64,000 nucleotides of DNA, from NCBI RefSeq assembly GCF_016464385.1, contig NZ_JADMLH010000001.1, positions 761,130 through 825,129 of the forward strand. Direction: 5' to 3'. Origin of the DNA: Nucisporomicrobium flavum. Lineage in GTDB: Bacteria > Actinomycetota > Actinomycetes > Mycobacteriales > Micromonosporaceae. Both the position numbers and the translations under genes were made by a program. The stretch's first letter is position 1. Every line of letters begins with the position of its first letter. The notes beneath the pieces were generated by a model. It saw only the letters and a list, made by a program, of their open reading frames with translations, ran no database searches and was not told where the DNA came from. Positions 16,331 through 24,648 of the stretch are shown one piece after another.

Positions 16331-16921
16331 CTACACGATCGCGTGGCCGTACGCGGCAGAGAGGGCGCTCAAATCCGGTTCGCCGTAGCGGCGCACCATG
16401 TCGGCGAAGCGGGCTGCCTTGTCCTCGCCGAAGCGGCGTACCGAGGACAGGTACGTCTCGGCCGTGAGGAACACCGGTGGGCTCTTCTTGCTGTGGAACT
16501 TGTCGGCGTACATGACGAGCTCTTCCTCGGCGGTGTCCGCGAGGTAGTCGCCCGGCGGGATCGGCAGGCTCCGCGCGGCGACGTCCTCGCGGGTGAGGCC
16601 CGTGCCGGTGTGGTGCGAGCAGAACCGGCGCAGGACCTCGGGGAAGCCCAGCTCACCGAGCAGCTCGTGGCCGAGCACCCCGTGCCGGAGGTAGGTCGCG
16701 TGGTCGAGCGTCCCGGTCTCGTCGTAGAGGCGGTACACGCCGATGTCGTGCAGCAGGCATCCGGCCCGGACGAGGGCGGCGTCCACGCCCGCGCGAGGCA
16801 GGAACTGTTCGGCGATGCGGCACACGACCACGCAGTGGGTGTGAACGGCCTCGAAGGCCTCCCGGGTCGGGGCGAGGCGCTCGTGGAGCGCGCGGATCTC
16901 GTCGTCCGTGGGTACCTGCAC
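16331..16921 (-). CDS. HD-domain phosphohydrolase-like protein
   Basis: A 196-residue HD-superfamily protein. The metal-binding pattern is visible as H in VHTHCVVVC, HD in GCLLHDIGVY, H in YLRHGVLGHELL and a late D in MYADKFHS. Members hydrolyse nucleotides or other phosphate esters; the small single-domain size and the ADKFHSK segment are typical of bacterial HDIG-related phosphohydrolases acting on unknown substrates. The start is GTG 16921, with GGAG about 11 bp upstream. The gene is divergent from the membrane hydrolase. Substrate not assigned. Confidence 0.83.
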   Translation of the reverse strand: MQVPTDDEIRALHERLAPTREAFEAVHTHCVVVCRIAEQFLPRAGVDAALVRAGCLLHDIGVYRLYDETGTLDHATYLRHGVLGHELLGELGFPEVLRRFCSHHTGTGLTREDVAARSLPIPPGDYLADTAEEELVMYADKFHSKKSPPVFLTAETYLSSVRRFGEDKAARFADMVRRYGEPDLSALSAAYGHAIV

Positions 16922-16968
16922 GAGGGATCATTCTCCAGGTCTGGCCCGCACCCACTACGGTGGCGCCC

Positions 16969-18396
16969 GTGTCGAGGTGGCGGGCGGTCGTGGTGCTGGG
17001 TCTCGTCCTGTCCGCGGCGGGCGTCCTCGGGCTGTGTCAGGCGGGCCGTGGCCTGCGCTCCGAGCACACGTCCGCCGGCGGCGTACCCGTGGAGGTGGTC
17101 CGGGCCGCGGGCGGCGCGCCGGGGCGTCCCGCCGTGGTCGTCGCGCACGGGTATGCCGGGTCCGGCCGGCTCATGCGGCCGTTCGCCGACACGCTCGCGC
17201 GGCGCGGGTTCGTCGTCGCCCTGCCGGATCTCGCCGGCCATGCCCGCAACGGCCGCCCGCTGAGCGGGCCCGGCGAGGTCGACGCCGAGCTGGCCGCCGT
17301 CGTCCGGTACGTACGCAGCCGGGCCGACGTCGACCCGGCGAGGGTGGTGCTGCTCGGCCATTCGATGGGTGCGGCGGCCGTGGTGCGGGCCGGCGCGGCC
17401 GACCAGTCGATCGCCGCGACCGTGGCGATCTCCCTCGGCGACGACGGCGCGCCGGTACGGCCCGGTCCTCGGCATCTGCTGCTCATCGTCGGCGGTCTGG
17501 AACCGGTCGGCATCCGGGACGCGACGAGCAAGGCGCTGGCCGCGCATCCGGACGGGCGGCGGATGGTACGGGTGCCGCTCGTCGAGCACGCCGGGGTGCT
17601 GTTCGCCGACCGTACGCACCGGGAGGCCGCCCACTGGTTCGAGGACGTCCTGGGCCACCGTCCCGAGCGGCACGTCCTGGCGGCGAAGGATCGGGTGGCG
17701 CCCGCGGGGCTGCTCCTGGCGGGGCTGCTCCTGGTGGTGGCCGGCGTACTGGTGCGCCCGCGTGGAACTCGCCCGCCCACCGTGCCGGCACTGCCTCGGG
17801 GCGCGGATCTGTGGTGGCTGGCCGGTGCCGTGCTCGCCGCTCCGGTGGCGGGGCTGGCGGGTGGCGCGCTGGCCTCGCGGACGCTGCCGTCCTCTGTGTC
17901 CGGCTATCTCGTCGGGTACGCGGCCGGCGCGGGCGCCGTCCTGGCCGCCGTGGCGTGCCGTCGCATCTCCGTCGCGCCGCCTCGCCCAGCCGCGCTCGTC
18001 ACGTGTGCCGGGTTCATGGTGGCGGGCACGGCGGCCGTGGTCGTGCCCGTTCAGGCGGGGCTGACGTCAGTCGTCCCGTACGGTTCGCACGCCTGGCTCG
18101 TGGCGCTGCTGGCGCTGGCTGTCGCGCTGCTGCTCGGTGGGGCGCACGCTGCCGCGGGCCCGCCGTACAGTGTCGTGGTCCTGGCTCTGGTCTCGGCGCC
18201 GCTGCCGGTGGCCGCGGCAGCCGGCCTGGCCCCCGGCTTCCTCGCGCTGGTCGCGCCGCTGATGGCGGCGCTCGCCGCACTGCACCTGCTGCTCGGCGGC
18301 CTGGCCTGGCGATCGGGCACGCCGTGGTGGGCGACGGTGCCGGCCGGCGCGCTGATGGTCGCCTGGCCGGTCGCTGCATCGTTGCCGATCGATTGA
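16969..18396 (+). CDS. Membrane-anchored alpha/beta hydrolase
   Basis: A 475-residue protein with an N-terminal membrane segment (about 6-24), an alpha/beta-hydrolase domain (about 40-235) and about six C-terminal membrane segments (about 245-470). Hydrolase motifs: oxyanion region VVVAHGYAGSG, nucleophile elbow GHSMG, and a candidate catalytic His in VEHAGVLF. The catalytic domain probably faces outside the membrane. Start GTG 16969 is preferred over GTG 16960 because TACGGT (16956-16961) lies exactly 7 bp before it, the geometry of a leaderless promoter. The substrate is unknown; lipid or peptidoglycan-related esters are possible but not shown. Confidence 0.8.
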   Translation: MSRWRAVVVLGLVLSAAGVLGLCQAGRGLRSEHTSAGGVPVEVVRAAGGAPGRPAVVVAHGYAGSGRLMRPFADTLARRGFVVALPDLAGHARNGRPLSGPGEVDAELAAVVRYVRSRADVDPARVVLLGHSMGAAAVVRAGAADQSIAATVAISLGDDGAPVRPGPRHLLLIVGGLEPVGIRDATSKALAAHPDGRRMVRVPLVEHAGVLFADRTHREAAHWFEDVLGHRPERHVLAAKDRVAPAGLLLAGLLLVVAGVLVRPRGTRPPTVPALPRGADLWWLAGAVLAAPVAGLAGGALASRTLPSSVSGYLVGYAAGAGAVLAAVACRRISVAPPRPAALVTCAGFMVAGTAAVVVPVQAGLTSVVPYGSHAWLVALLALAVALLLGGAHAAAGPPYSVVVLALVSAPLPVAAAAGLAPGFLALVAPLMAALAALHLLLGGLAWRSGTPWWATVPAGALMVAWPVAASLPID

Positions 18397-18422
18397 GTCG
18401 ATCTCCGCACCCTGTGAGGATG

Positions 18423-18439
18423 GGCGGTGGCACACCGCC
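18423..18439. terminator. Tight 7-bp hairpin
   Basis: GGCGGTG and CACCGCC are perfect arms around a GCA loop. It lies 27 bp after the hydrolase stop and 18 bp before the DUF3040 start, so it may end the first transcript or form a 5' leader structure of the second. Confidence 0.5.
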
Positions 18440-18456
18440 GCCGAGGGGGTGATCGC

Positions 18457-18717
18457 ATGCTCAGCGATCGGGACCGGCACGCCCTGCGGGACATCGAGCG
18501 CGGCCTGGCCGGCGACGATCCCAGGTTCGCCGCGCGGATGGGCGGCTCACCCGGTGACCGTCCGCTGCCCACGATCCTGCTGCTCAGCATGCTGCTGTAC
18601 GTCACGCTGCCGATGGTGGTCTTCTTCTTCGGCCGCACCGGCGCGGTGCTGACCCTGCTGCTGTTCGCGCTGGCCGTGCTGCTCGTGCTCGTACGGCGGC
18701 AGCCGGACGCCGGCTGA
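18457..18717 (+). CDS. DUF3040-like two-TM protein
   Basis: An 86-residue membrane protein typical of actinobacterial DUF3040: an N-terminal cytoplasmic helix starting LSDRDRHALRDIERGLAGDDPRFAARM, then two adjacent membrane segments (about 37-55 and 59-79). The family has no known function. ATG 18457 is preceded by GAGGGGGT about 6-12 bp upstream. Its 3' half overlaps, antisense, the open reading frame of the STAS/ATPase gene by 171 bp. Confidence 0.85.
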   Translation: MLSDRDRHALRDIERGLAGDDPRFAARMGGSPGDRPLPTILLLSMLLYVTLPMVVFFFGRTGAVLTLLLFALAVLLVLVRRQPDAG

Positions 18718-19521
18718 GCGGCGGGGTGGGCGGGCGCCGCGCAGGGTGGCCCAGACGAGCTTGCCGTCGCGGGTCGCCATGGCGCCCCACGCGGTGGCCC
18801 GGGCCCCGACGATGCGCAGGCCGGCGCCGCGCTCGCCCGGCGCGCCCGACGACGCGTCGAGCAGCCGCGGGAGCCGCGGATCGCCGTCGCGGACCGACAG
18901 GTGCAGACCGGCGCCGCGGCGCCACACGGTGACGGTGACGTCCGTGCCCGCGTGCTCGACGGCGTTGGTCACCAGCTCGGAGACGATGATCCGGGCCGGG
19001 TGCAGCAGGTCGGGCATCCGCCACGCCTCGCAGGCCGCACCGGCCAGGTTGCGGGCCGCGCACGTGGACAGCTCGTCCGGGGCCCGTTGGATCAGCTGGA
19101 GCCGCTGGGTCCAGGGCAGCGTGCCGGACACGGCGGCGCGCGCCTCGGCCGGGGTGGATTGCACGGGGAAGAAGCGTCCGACGCCCAGTCGCGCCAGCCG
19201 TTCCCACAGCGGTGTGCCGGGCGCGACGGCCAGCGCCAGCCGGACCGGCGGATCGAGCGCGGCCGCCTTGCGGTTGATCGCCACCCACATCGACGCGCTG
19301 GCCGCCAGCGGATCGTCGAACCCGAGCAGGTCCACCACGATCGCCGCGGGATGCTCTGCCAGGCATTTGCGCAGCCCGGTGAAGGTGTCGGTGGCCGAGC
19401 GCCGGCCGAAGCGGCCGCGGACGACCAGATCCAGGATGCCGGTGTCGAGGTCGCACGTGACCGACATCCCGGCACGGTCCGGATCGTCGTGCCCGAACAG
19501 GTACGGACGAATCACCTCCAT
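18547..19521 (-). CDS. STAS plus HATPase_c anti-sigma-type regulator
   Basis: A 324-residue protein. The N-terminal part (about 18-115: GILDLVVRGRFG, IVVDLLGFDDPLAASASMWV) is a STAS/anti-anti-sigma-like domain; the second part (about 150-262: IIVSELVTNAVEHAG, LHLSVRDGD, GAGLRIVGARATAWG, KLVWATL) is an HATPase_c_2 domain of the RsbW/SpoIIAB kind. The protein may control a sigma factor by partner switching. Start ATG 19521 has GGAAGG 7 bp upstream. The frame has no stop after the ATPase domain until 18547, so about 55 Gln/Arg/His-rich residues are read from the antisense strand of DUF3040. This tail is probably non-functional or results from loss of a stop. Confidence 0.8.
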   Translation of the reverse strand: MEVIRPYLFGHDDPDRAGMSVTCDLDTGILDLVVRGRFGRRSATDTFTGLRKCLAEHPAAIVVDLLGFDDPLAASASMWVAINRKAAALDPPVRLALAVAPGTPLWERLARLGVGRFFPVQSTPAEARAAVSGTLPWTQRLQLIQRAPDELSTCAARNLAGAACEAWRMPDLLHPARIIVSELVTNAVEHAGTDVTVTVWRRGAGLHLSVRDGDPRLPRLLDASSGAPGERGAGLRIVGARATAWGAMATRDGKLVWATLRGARPPRRSAGVRLPPYEHEQHGQREQQQGQHRAGAAEEEDHHRQRDVQQHAEQQDRGQRTVTG

Positions 19522-19676
19522 CGCGCACCTTCCGTCGGGGCCGCCGCCGTCCCGGCAGCCACCCAGGCGAGTCTGCTCAGCTCTTTGCCCGGCGGCAACT
19601 ATCGGGCTGCCTCATCACCCTGACCAGGGACAAGAGGCATACGACGATGGAGGCGGCATGATGCAGTTCGATGCGA

Positions 19677-20336
19677 TCAGGCCCGCCGCTGGGTGTCCTC
19701 CAGGTAGCGCAGCACCGCGGTCACCCGGCGATCGGCGCGGTCGTCCGGCGGCAGGTCCAGCTTCGAGAAGATGTTGCGGATGTGCTTGTGGACCGCGCCC
19801 TCGGTCACGAAAAGCCGCTCGGCGATCGCGGTGTTGCCCAGACCCTCCGCCATCAGCGCCAGCACGTCGCGTTCGCGCGGACTGAGCCGGTTCAGCGCGG
19901 CGTCCGGACGCGTACGGGTCAGCAGCTGCCCCACCACCTCGGGGTCGATCGCCGTCCCGCCGTCGGCCACCCGGTGCAGGGCGCTGAGGAACTCCTCCAC
20001 CCGCCCCACCCGCTCCTTCAGCAGATAGCCCAGCCGCGCCGCGCCCCCGCTGAGCAGCTCGGTGGCGAAAGCCTGCTCCACGTACGCCGAGAGCACCAGC
20101 ACCGCCAGCTCGGGCTGCCGGCGCCGCGCCTCCACGGCAGCGGTGATCCCCTCGTCGGTGTGGGTCGGCGGCATCCGCACGTCGACGATCGCCACGTCGG
20201 GCTTGTGCTCGTCCACCGCGGCCAGGAACGCCTCGGGCCCGTCCGTGGTGGCCACCACGTCCAGCGACTCCGCGCGCAACAGCAGCGCGAGTCCCTCCCG
20301 CAGCAACGAGTCGTCCTCGGCGATCACGATCCGCAT
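19677..20336 (-). CDS. NarL/LuxR-type response regulator
   Basis: A 219-residue response regulator. The receiver domain has the acidic pair EDD (7-9), phospho-acceptor Asp52 in VAIVDVRMP and Lys in YLLKERV; the C-terminal LuxR HTH begins LSPRERDVLALMAEGLGNTAIAERL. It is phosphorylated by the kinase encoded just upstream, with whose gene it overlaps by 13 bp (ATG 20336 inside the kinase 3' end). In such actinobacterial pairs the regulator often controls a neighbouring operon and its own. A 16-bp palindrome upstream of the kinase gene is a candidate binding site. Confidence 0.93.
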   Translation of the reverse strand: MRIVIAEDDSLLREGLALLLRAESLDVVATTDGPEAFLAAVDEHKPDVAIVDVRMPPTHTDEGITAAVEARRRQPELAVLVLSAYVEQAFATELLSGGAARLGYLLKERVGRVEEFLSALHRVADGGTAIDPEVVGQLLTRTRPDAALNRLSPRERDVLALMAEGLGNTAIAERLFVTEGAVHKHIRNIFSKLDLPPDDRADRRVTAVLRYLEDTQRRA

Positions 20337-21553
20337 GGCAGCTCCACGGTCAGGGTGGTCGGCCCGCCGGGCGGGCTGGTCAGGGTCACGGTGCCGTCGA
20401 GCGCGTCGACGCGGCGGCGGATGCCGGTCAGCCCGGAGCCACCGTCCTCGTCCGCGCCGCCGTGGCCGTCGTCGCCGATGACGATGGTCAGCCGGTCGTT
20501 GCGGCGGCGCACGGTCACCGTGGCGTGGGCGGCACCGCTGTGCTTCGAGACGTTCGTCAGGGCCTCCGCGACGACGAAGTATGCCGTGGCCTCCACCGAC
20601 GCGGCGCACCGGCCGGGCACGTCCACGTCGATGCGCACCGGCACGGCGCTGGCGGCGGCGAGGCCGTCCAGGGCGCCCTCGAGGCCGCGGTCCGTCAGCA
20701 CCGGGGGCAGGATGCCGCGGGCCACCGTACGCAGCTCCGCCAGCGCCTGCTCGGCCGCGTCCTGCGCGCGGCCCAGGATCTGCTCGGCGCCGGCCGGATC
20801 GCGGGTCAGCGCCCGGCGGGCGGCCCCCAGCAGCACGGTGACCGCGACCAGGCGGTTCTGCGTACCGTCGTGCAGGGAACGCTCGATGCGCCGCAGCTCC
20901 GTGGCGTGCGCATCCAGCGCGGCCGCGCGGGTCGCGGTCAGCTCCGCAACGCGCAGCGAGAGGTCGACGTCGGCGGGCAGGGTGAGCAGCCGGCGTCCCG
21001 GCCGGGCCTGCCAGCGGGCCAGCGCGGGGCCGAAGCCGACCGCCAGCGCGATCCAGGCGACGCCCAGGGCCCACACCCCGAAAGCGCCCACCCAGTCGGT
21101 GATGACCGGGTAGCCCAGCGACGAGGTCGCGTCCGCCGGTGGCAGCAGCTTCCACCACAGGGGGAACGTGCCGTCGCGTACGGCGTTGAGCGGCAGCGTG
21201 ATGCCGAGTATCCCCACGGCGAAGCCGAAGGTCGCGTGCCAGGCCAGCCACCGCCATTCGCGGCGCACCGACGGGTCGCGGATCGCGTCGCGCCAGCGGG
21301 CCGGCGCCGGGCCGGGCCCGACGATCTCGTTGCCCCAGCGCGACAACCGCGCCCGCTCGCGGTCGGCGGCGAAGCGCTGCAGGCGAAGGGCGGTCGGTAC
21401 GAACAGCAGCCCGACGCCCACCAGGCAGCCGGCGGCCACGAGGATCAGCCAGAGCGCCGCCACGAAGGCGAGCACCGCCGTGCCGAGCCCGCCGACGAGG
21501 TGTTCCAGGGCCTCCCGCATGGCGCGGGCCCGGACCTGCAGCGGCGATCTCAC
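20324..21553 (-). CDS. NarL-type sensor histidine kinase
   Basis: A 409-residue membrane kinase. Hydrophobic segments near 25-55 and 98-170 make about four membrane spans; the dimerisation/phosphorylation motif is IERSLHDGTQNRLVAV (HisKA_3), and the ATPase motifs are ALTNVSKHSGA, VIGDDGHGGA and GLTGIRRRVDALDG. It phosphorylates the downstream response regulator. No extracytoplasmic sensor domain of size is seen, so the signal is probably sensed within the membrane, as in LiaS/DesK-type kinases. Start at 21553; a palindromic site lies 52 bp further upstream in the divergent gap. Confidence 0.92.
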   Translation of the reverse strand: MRSPLQVRARAMREALEHLVGGLGTAVLAFVAALWLILVAAGCLVGVGLLFVPTALRLQRFAADRERARLSRWGNEIVGPGPAPARWRDAIRDPSVRREWRWLAWHATFGFAVGILGITLPLNAVRDGTFPLWWKLLPPADATSSLGYPVITDWVGAFGVWALGVAWIALAVGFGPALARWQARPGRRLLTLPADVDLSLRVAELTATRAAALDAHATELRRIERSLHDGTQNRLVAVTVLLGAARRALTRDPAGAEQILGRAQDAAEQALAELRTVARGILPPVLTDRGLEGALDGLAAASAVPVRIDVDVPGRCAASVEATAYFVVAEALTNVSKHSGAAHATVTVRRRNDRLTIVIGDDGHGGADEDGGSGLTGIRRRVDALDGTVTLTSPPGGPTTLTVELPCGS

Positions 21554-21604
21554 GGCGAGAACCCTAGGCCAGCCGTGCCGCCCACGCCCACGGCCGGTCC
21601 GGAA

Positions 21605-21620
21605 GTACAGCCAGCTGTAC
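21605..21620. promoter_or_regulatory. 16-bp palindrome, candidate response-regulator operator
   Basis: GTACAGCCAGCTGTAC has perfect 7-bp arms (GTACAGC/GCTGTAC) around CA. It lies in the 124-bp gap between the kinase-regulator operon and the divergent 66-codon membrane gene, 58 bp from the latter's start. Its form and position fit an operator for the NarL-type regulator, controlling both directions. No binding data are available. Confidence 0.6.
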
Positions 21621-21677
21621 CCGGAAGGGCGCGCTGGCGGGATCGTGACCGGCGCGGCCCGTCCCTAGGTTGAGGAC

Positions 21678-21878
21678 ATGACCGAGAACAGCGAGAACCA
21701 CGAGAACACCGGCTTCCTCCGTACGCTGCTGTGGGTGGTGCTCGTGCTGAGCGCCGCCGCGAACGCGATCCTCTCCAGCACCAGCACCAACGTCTTCATC
21801 GGCGCCGCGTTCGGCGTCGTCACGCTCGCCTGCGCGGCGGGCCTGGTGGCCCAGCACTACCGGCACCGGGAGCGGTGA
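21678..21878 (+). CDS. Small two-TM membrane protein
   Basis: A 66-residue membrane protein with two hydrophobic segments (about 14-32 and 39-58), an acidic polar N-terminus and a basic C-terminus (HYRHRER). No family is recognised. It is divergent from the two-component operon and shares its intergenic palindrome, so it is a plausible target of that system, comparable to small membrane proteins next to LiaRS-type pairs. TAGGTT ends 6 bp before the ATG, suggesting a leaderless transcript, although GAGG also lies just before the start. Confidence 0.7.
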   Translation: MTENSENHENTGFLRTLLWVVLVLSAAANAILSSTSTNVFIGAAFGVVTLACAAGLVAQHYRHRER

Positions 21879-21950
21879 GCACCGCCGGCCGGTCGCGGGG
21901 ACGCGGTAGGGTGCCTGTCGGCGTGCCGCGGACACCGGTGGGAGGCTCGG

Positions 21951-23420
21951 ATGACCATGCCGCTGCGCGCCGGCGACCCGGGCCGCCTCGGGGCGTACGA
22001 GCTGCTCGGCCGGCTCGGGCAGGGCGGCATGGGGACGGTGTTCCTGGGCCGCGCGCCGGACGGCCGCCGCGTCGCCGTCAAGGCCCTGCGCGCCGAGTTC
22101 GGCGCCGACCCCGGATACCGGTCGCGCTTCCGCAGTGAGGTGAACCGGGCGCGGGAGGTACCGCCGTTCTGCACCGCCGAGGTCCTCGACGCCGACGCCG
22201 GCCACGACCCGCCGTACCTGGTGGTCGAGTACGTGGACGGCCCGACCCTGGCCACGGTGGTGCGCGACAGCGGCCCGCTGACCGGGACGGCGTTGCAGAG
22301 CCTGGCGATCGGCGTGGCCACCGCGCTGACCGCGATCCACGGCGCCGGGGTGGTGCACCGCGACCTCAAGCCCGCCAACGTCCTGCTCGGCCTGGGCGGC
22401 GTCAAGGTCATCGACTTCGGCATCGCCCGCCCGCTCGAGGCGACCAGCCGGCACACCGGCACCCATCAGATGGTCGGCACGGTGGCGTACATGGCGCCGG
22501 AGCGGTTCGAGCCGGACCCGGGCGGGCGCATCGGCTTCCCGGCCGACGTGTTCGCCTTCGGGGCCGTCGTGACGTACGCGGCGACCGGGCGTACCCCGTT
22601 CGCCGCGGACTCCGCCACCGGCACCGCCGTACGGATCATGACCCAGCCGCCGGATCTGACCGGCGTGCCCGAGCCGCTGCGGGCGCTGGTCGAGCGGACC
22701 CTGACCAAGGACCCGGCCGGGCGCCCGACCGCCCGGGAGGTGCTCGACGCGCTGGTGAGCGGCACCTCCCCCGCCCCCGCACCGGCGCCCCCGCCGGCGG
22801 ACCGGGCCGCCCGCGGGCCCCGCACCCGGCGCCGCACGGCCGTGGCAGGGCTGACCCTGGCCGTGCTCGCCGGCGCGGGCCTCGCCGCCAACGCCCTGAC
22901 CGGGGACGGCCGCGACACGACCGCGGTGGGGCGCACCGACCCGACCGCCTCGGCGGCGACGACGGCCGCGCCGGGTCTCCTGGCGGGCGGCCGGCGCGGC
23001 CTGCTGCACCTGGTCGAGGTCGACGACGACGTGTGGATCTTCCCGAACGGCGGCGAGGTGAGCCGGACCGCCGAGATCGGGGGCGTGGACGACGAGAGCC
23101 ACTTCGCGCTGGTGGCATCCGGCGCCGGTTACCGGATCAAGTGGCTCACCGGCGAATTCGGCGTGCGCTGCCTGGGGGTGCGCGTCGTTCCCGGTGCCGA
23201 CGGCGTGCTGGTCACGGCCCCCTGCCGGGAGACCGACGCCACCGTCTTCACCTTCACCCCCACGGGGCGCAAGGACGGGGCGGGCCGCCCGGCGTACCGC
23301 GTCGCCAACCCGACCTACGGCACCCTCGAGTGGTCGCAGGACGGCTCGCGCGTCGTCGTACGCCCGGACGACGACGACGCGCGGACCTCGTTCACCTTCG
23401 TCGACCGGGGACCGGCCTGA
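21951..23420 (+). CDS. Receptor-type Ser/Thr protein kinase
   Basis: A 489-residue PknB-type kinase. The kinase domain spans about 15-265: glycine loop GRLGQGGMGTVF, VAVK lysine, HRDLKPANVLL catalytic loop, VIDFG and APE in MAPERF. A Pro/Ala-rich linker is followed by one membrane segment (about 297-318) and an extracellular domain (about 345-485) with no PASTA repeats that I can see. It should phosphorylate cytoplasmic targets in response to an outside cue. ATG 21951 follows GGGAGG by 7 bp. The extracellular domain resembles no sensor that I can name. Confidence 0.92.
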   Translation: MTMPLRAGDPGRLGAYELLGRLGQGGMGTVFLGRAPDGRRVAVKALRAEFGADPGYRSRFRSEVNRAREVPPFCTAEVLDADAGHDPPYLVVEYVDGPTLATVVRDSGPLTGTALQSLAIGVATALTAIHGAGVVHRDLKPANVLLGLGGVKVIDFGIARPLEATSRHTGTHQMVGTVAYMAPERFEPDPGGRIGFPADVFAFGAVVTYAATGRTPFAADSATGTAVRIMTQPPDLTGVPEPLRALVERTLTKDPAGRPTAREVLDALVSGTSPAPAPAPPPADRAARGPRTRRRTAVAGLTLAVLAGAGLAANALTGDGRDTTAVGRTDPTASAATTAAPGLLAGGRRGLLHLVEVDDDVWIFPNGGEVSRTAEIGGVDDESHFALVASGAGYRIKWLTGEFGVRCLGVRVVPGADGVLVTAPCRETDATVFTFTPTGRKDGAGRPAYRVANPTYGTLEWSQDGSRVVVRPDDDDARTSFTFVDRGPA

Positions 23421-23423
23421 GGC

Positions 23424-24473
23424 TCACAGGTGCGGGCCCAGCAGCGTCAGGTCGGCCGGGGACAGCCGGTCGCTGGAGGTCTTCGCCTGGTGCCAGTACG
23501 GGTACAGCAGCGGCGGCGCGCTCGCCTCGTCCAGCCGTGCCCGCTCCTCGGCGCTGAGCGTCAGGCCGGCGGCCGCCAGGTTGTCCGCGAGCTGCTCGTC
23601 GGTCCGCGCGCCGATGATCAGCGAGGTGACCGCCGGCTTGCCGAGCAGGTACGCCAGTGCCACCTGCGCCGCCGACACGCCACGGTCCTCGCCGATGGAG
23701 ACCAGCACCTCCACGGTGTCGTAGAGCCGCTCCTGGTCGTACACGGGCGGCTCGTTCCAGTCGGTGAGCTGGCGCGAGCCCTCCGGCGGCTGCTGGCCGC
23801 GCCGGTACTTGCCGGAGAGCAGGCCGCCGGCGAGCGGGCTCCACACCAGCACGCCGAGGCCCTGGTCGACGGCCGCGGGGATCAGCTCGTACTCGGCGTC
23901 GCGGGCCTGCAGCGAGTAGTAGATCTGCTGGCTGACGAAGCGCGGCGCGCCGATGCGCTCCGCGGTGCCGAGCGCCTTCATCAGCTGCCAGCCGGCGTAG
24001 TTGGAGACGCCGACGTAGCGCACCTTGCCCTGCTGCACCAGCAGGTCCAGGGCCTCGAGCGTCTCCTCCAGCGGGGTCTGCCCGTCCCACTCGTGGACCT
24101 GGTAGAGGTCGATGTGATCGGTCCGCAGCCGGCGCAGGCTCGCCTCGCACCCGGCGATCACGTGGTGCCGGGACAGGCCGGCGTCGTTGGGCCCGGGCCC
24201 CATCGGCATGCGCACCTTGGTCGCCACGAGCACGTCGTCGCGGCGGCCCTCGAGCACCTCGCCGACGATCTCCTCGGACAGCCCTTCCGAGTACACGTCG
24301 GCGGTGTCGATGAGGTTGACGCCGGCGTCCAGGCAGCGGTCCACCTGGCGGCGGGCCGCGGTGACGTCGGTGGAGCCGACGACGGCGAAGTTGCCCTTGC
24401 CGCCGAAGGTCATGGTGCCCATGGTGAGGACGGAGACTCGAAGGCCGGACCGGCCCAGCTGGCGATATTCCAT
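23424..24473 (-). CDS. Aldo/keto reductase
   Basis: A 349-residue NADPH-dependent aldo/keto reductase. The catalytic tetrad is in place: Asp in [11 protein letters not shown] with Tyr, Lys in VATKVRM and His in LYQVHEW. The C-terminal cofactor segment [16 protein letters not shown] is typical of the YajO/PhdYeT-like AKR subfamily. Start ATG 24473 (MEYRQLG) is chosen by the conserved N-terminal strand; GGGAGG sits only 1 bp away, so the transcript may be leaderless. The stop codon is 4 bp from the kinase stop (convergent). Confidence 0.9.
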   Translation of the reverse strand: MEYRQLGRSGLRVSVLTMGTMTFGGKGNFAVVGSTDVTAARRQVDRCLDAGVNLIDTADVYSEGLSEEIVGEVLEGRRDDVLVATKVRMPMGPGPNDAGLSRHHVIAGCEASLRRLRTDHIDLYQVHEWDGQTPLEETLEALDLLVQQGKVRYVGVSNYAGWQLMKALGTAERIGAPRFVSQQIYYSLQARDAEYELIPAAVDQGLGVLVWSPLAGGLLSGKYRRGQQPPEGSRQLTDWNEPPVYDQERLYDTVEVLVSIGEDRGVSAAQVALAYLLGKPAVTSLIIGARTDEQLADNLAAAGLTLSAEERARLDEASAPPLLYPYWHQAKTSSDRLSPADLTLLGPHL

Positions 24474-24512
24474 GCCTCCCAACCTATGCCGGAACCGGAC
24501 GGTACGTTCGGC

Positions 24513-24568
24513 CGATACTTCGGCGGGCATGTTTCAAGCCTTGGCGGAAGTATCGAGCGTTTTCGATA
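24513..24568. promoter_or_regulatory. Cluster of CGATA-type repeats upstream of DUF1996 gene
   Basis: CGATACTTC (24513-24521) and GAAGTATCG (24547-24555) are perfect 9-bp inverted repeats 25 bp apart. The second overlaps another dyad, TATCGA-GCGTTT-TCGATA (24551-24568). The shared half-site CGATA(C/A)TTCGG thus occurs three times, two direct and one inverted. The cluster lies between the divergent reductase and the secreted DUF1996 gene and is AT-rich, as expected for operators of a LacI- or similar regulator. The regulator is unknown. Confidence 0.55.
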
Positions 24569-24648
24569 ATTCGGGGCAGATGCATGACGGCCGGGCCCTC
24601 GCCCATCCCCCATCGCGGGCGCGGGACCCCTGACCCCGAAGGATCGTC

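Noticed and set aside
19671..21113. 480-codon plus-strand frame opposite the NarL-type pair, with GGAGGCGGC-ATGATG upstream at 19650
   Set aside because: The ribosome-binding site looks good, but the frame is antisense to the response regulator and kinase and has no domain; at most it is a short leader remnant.
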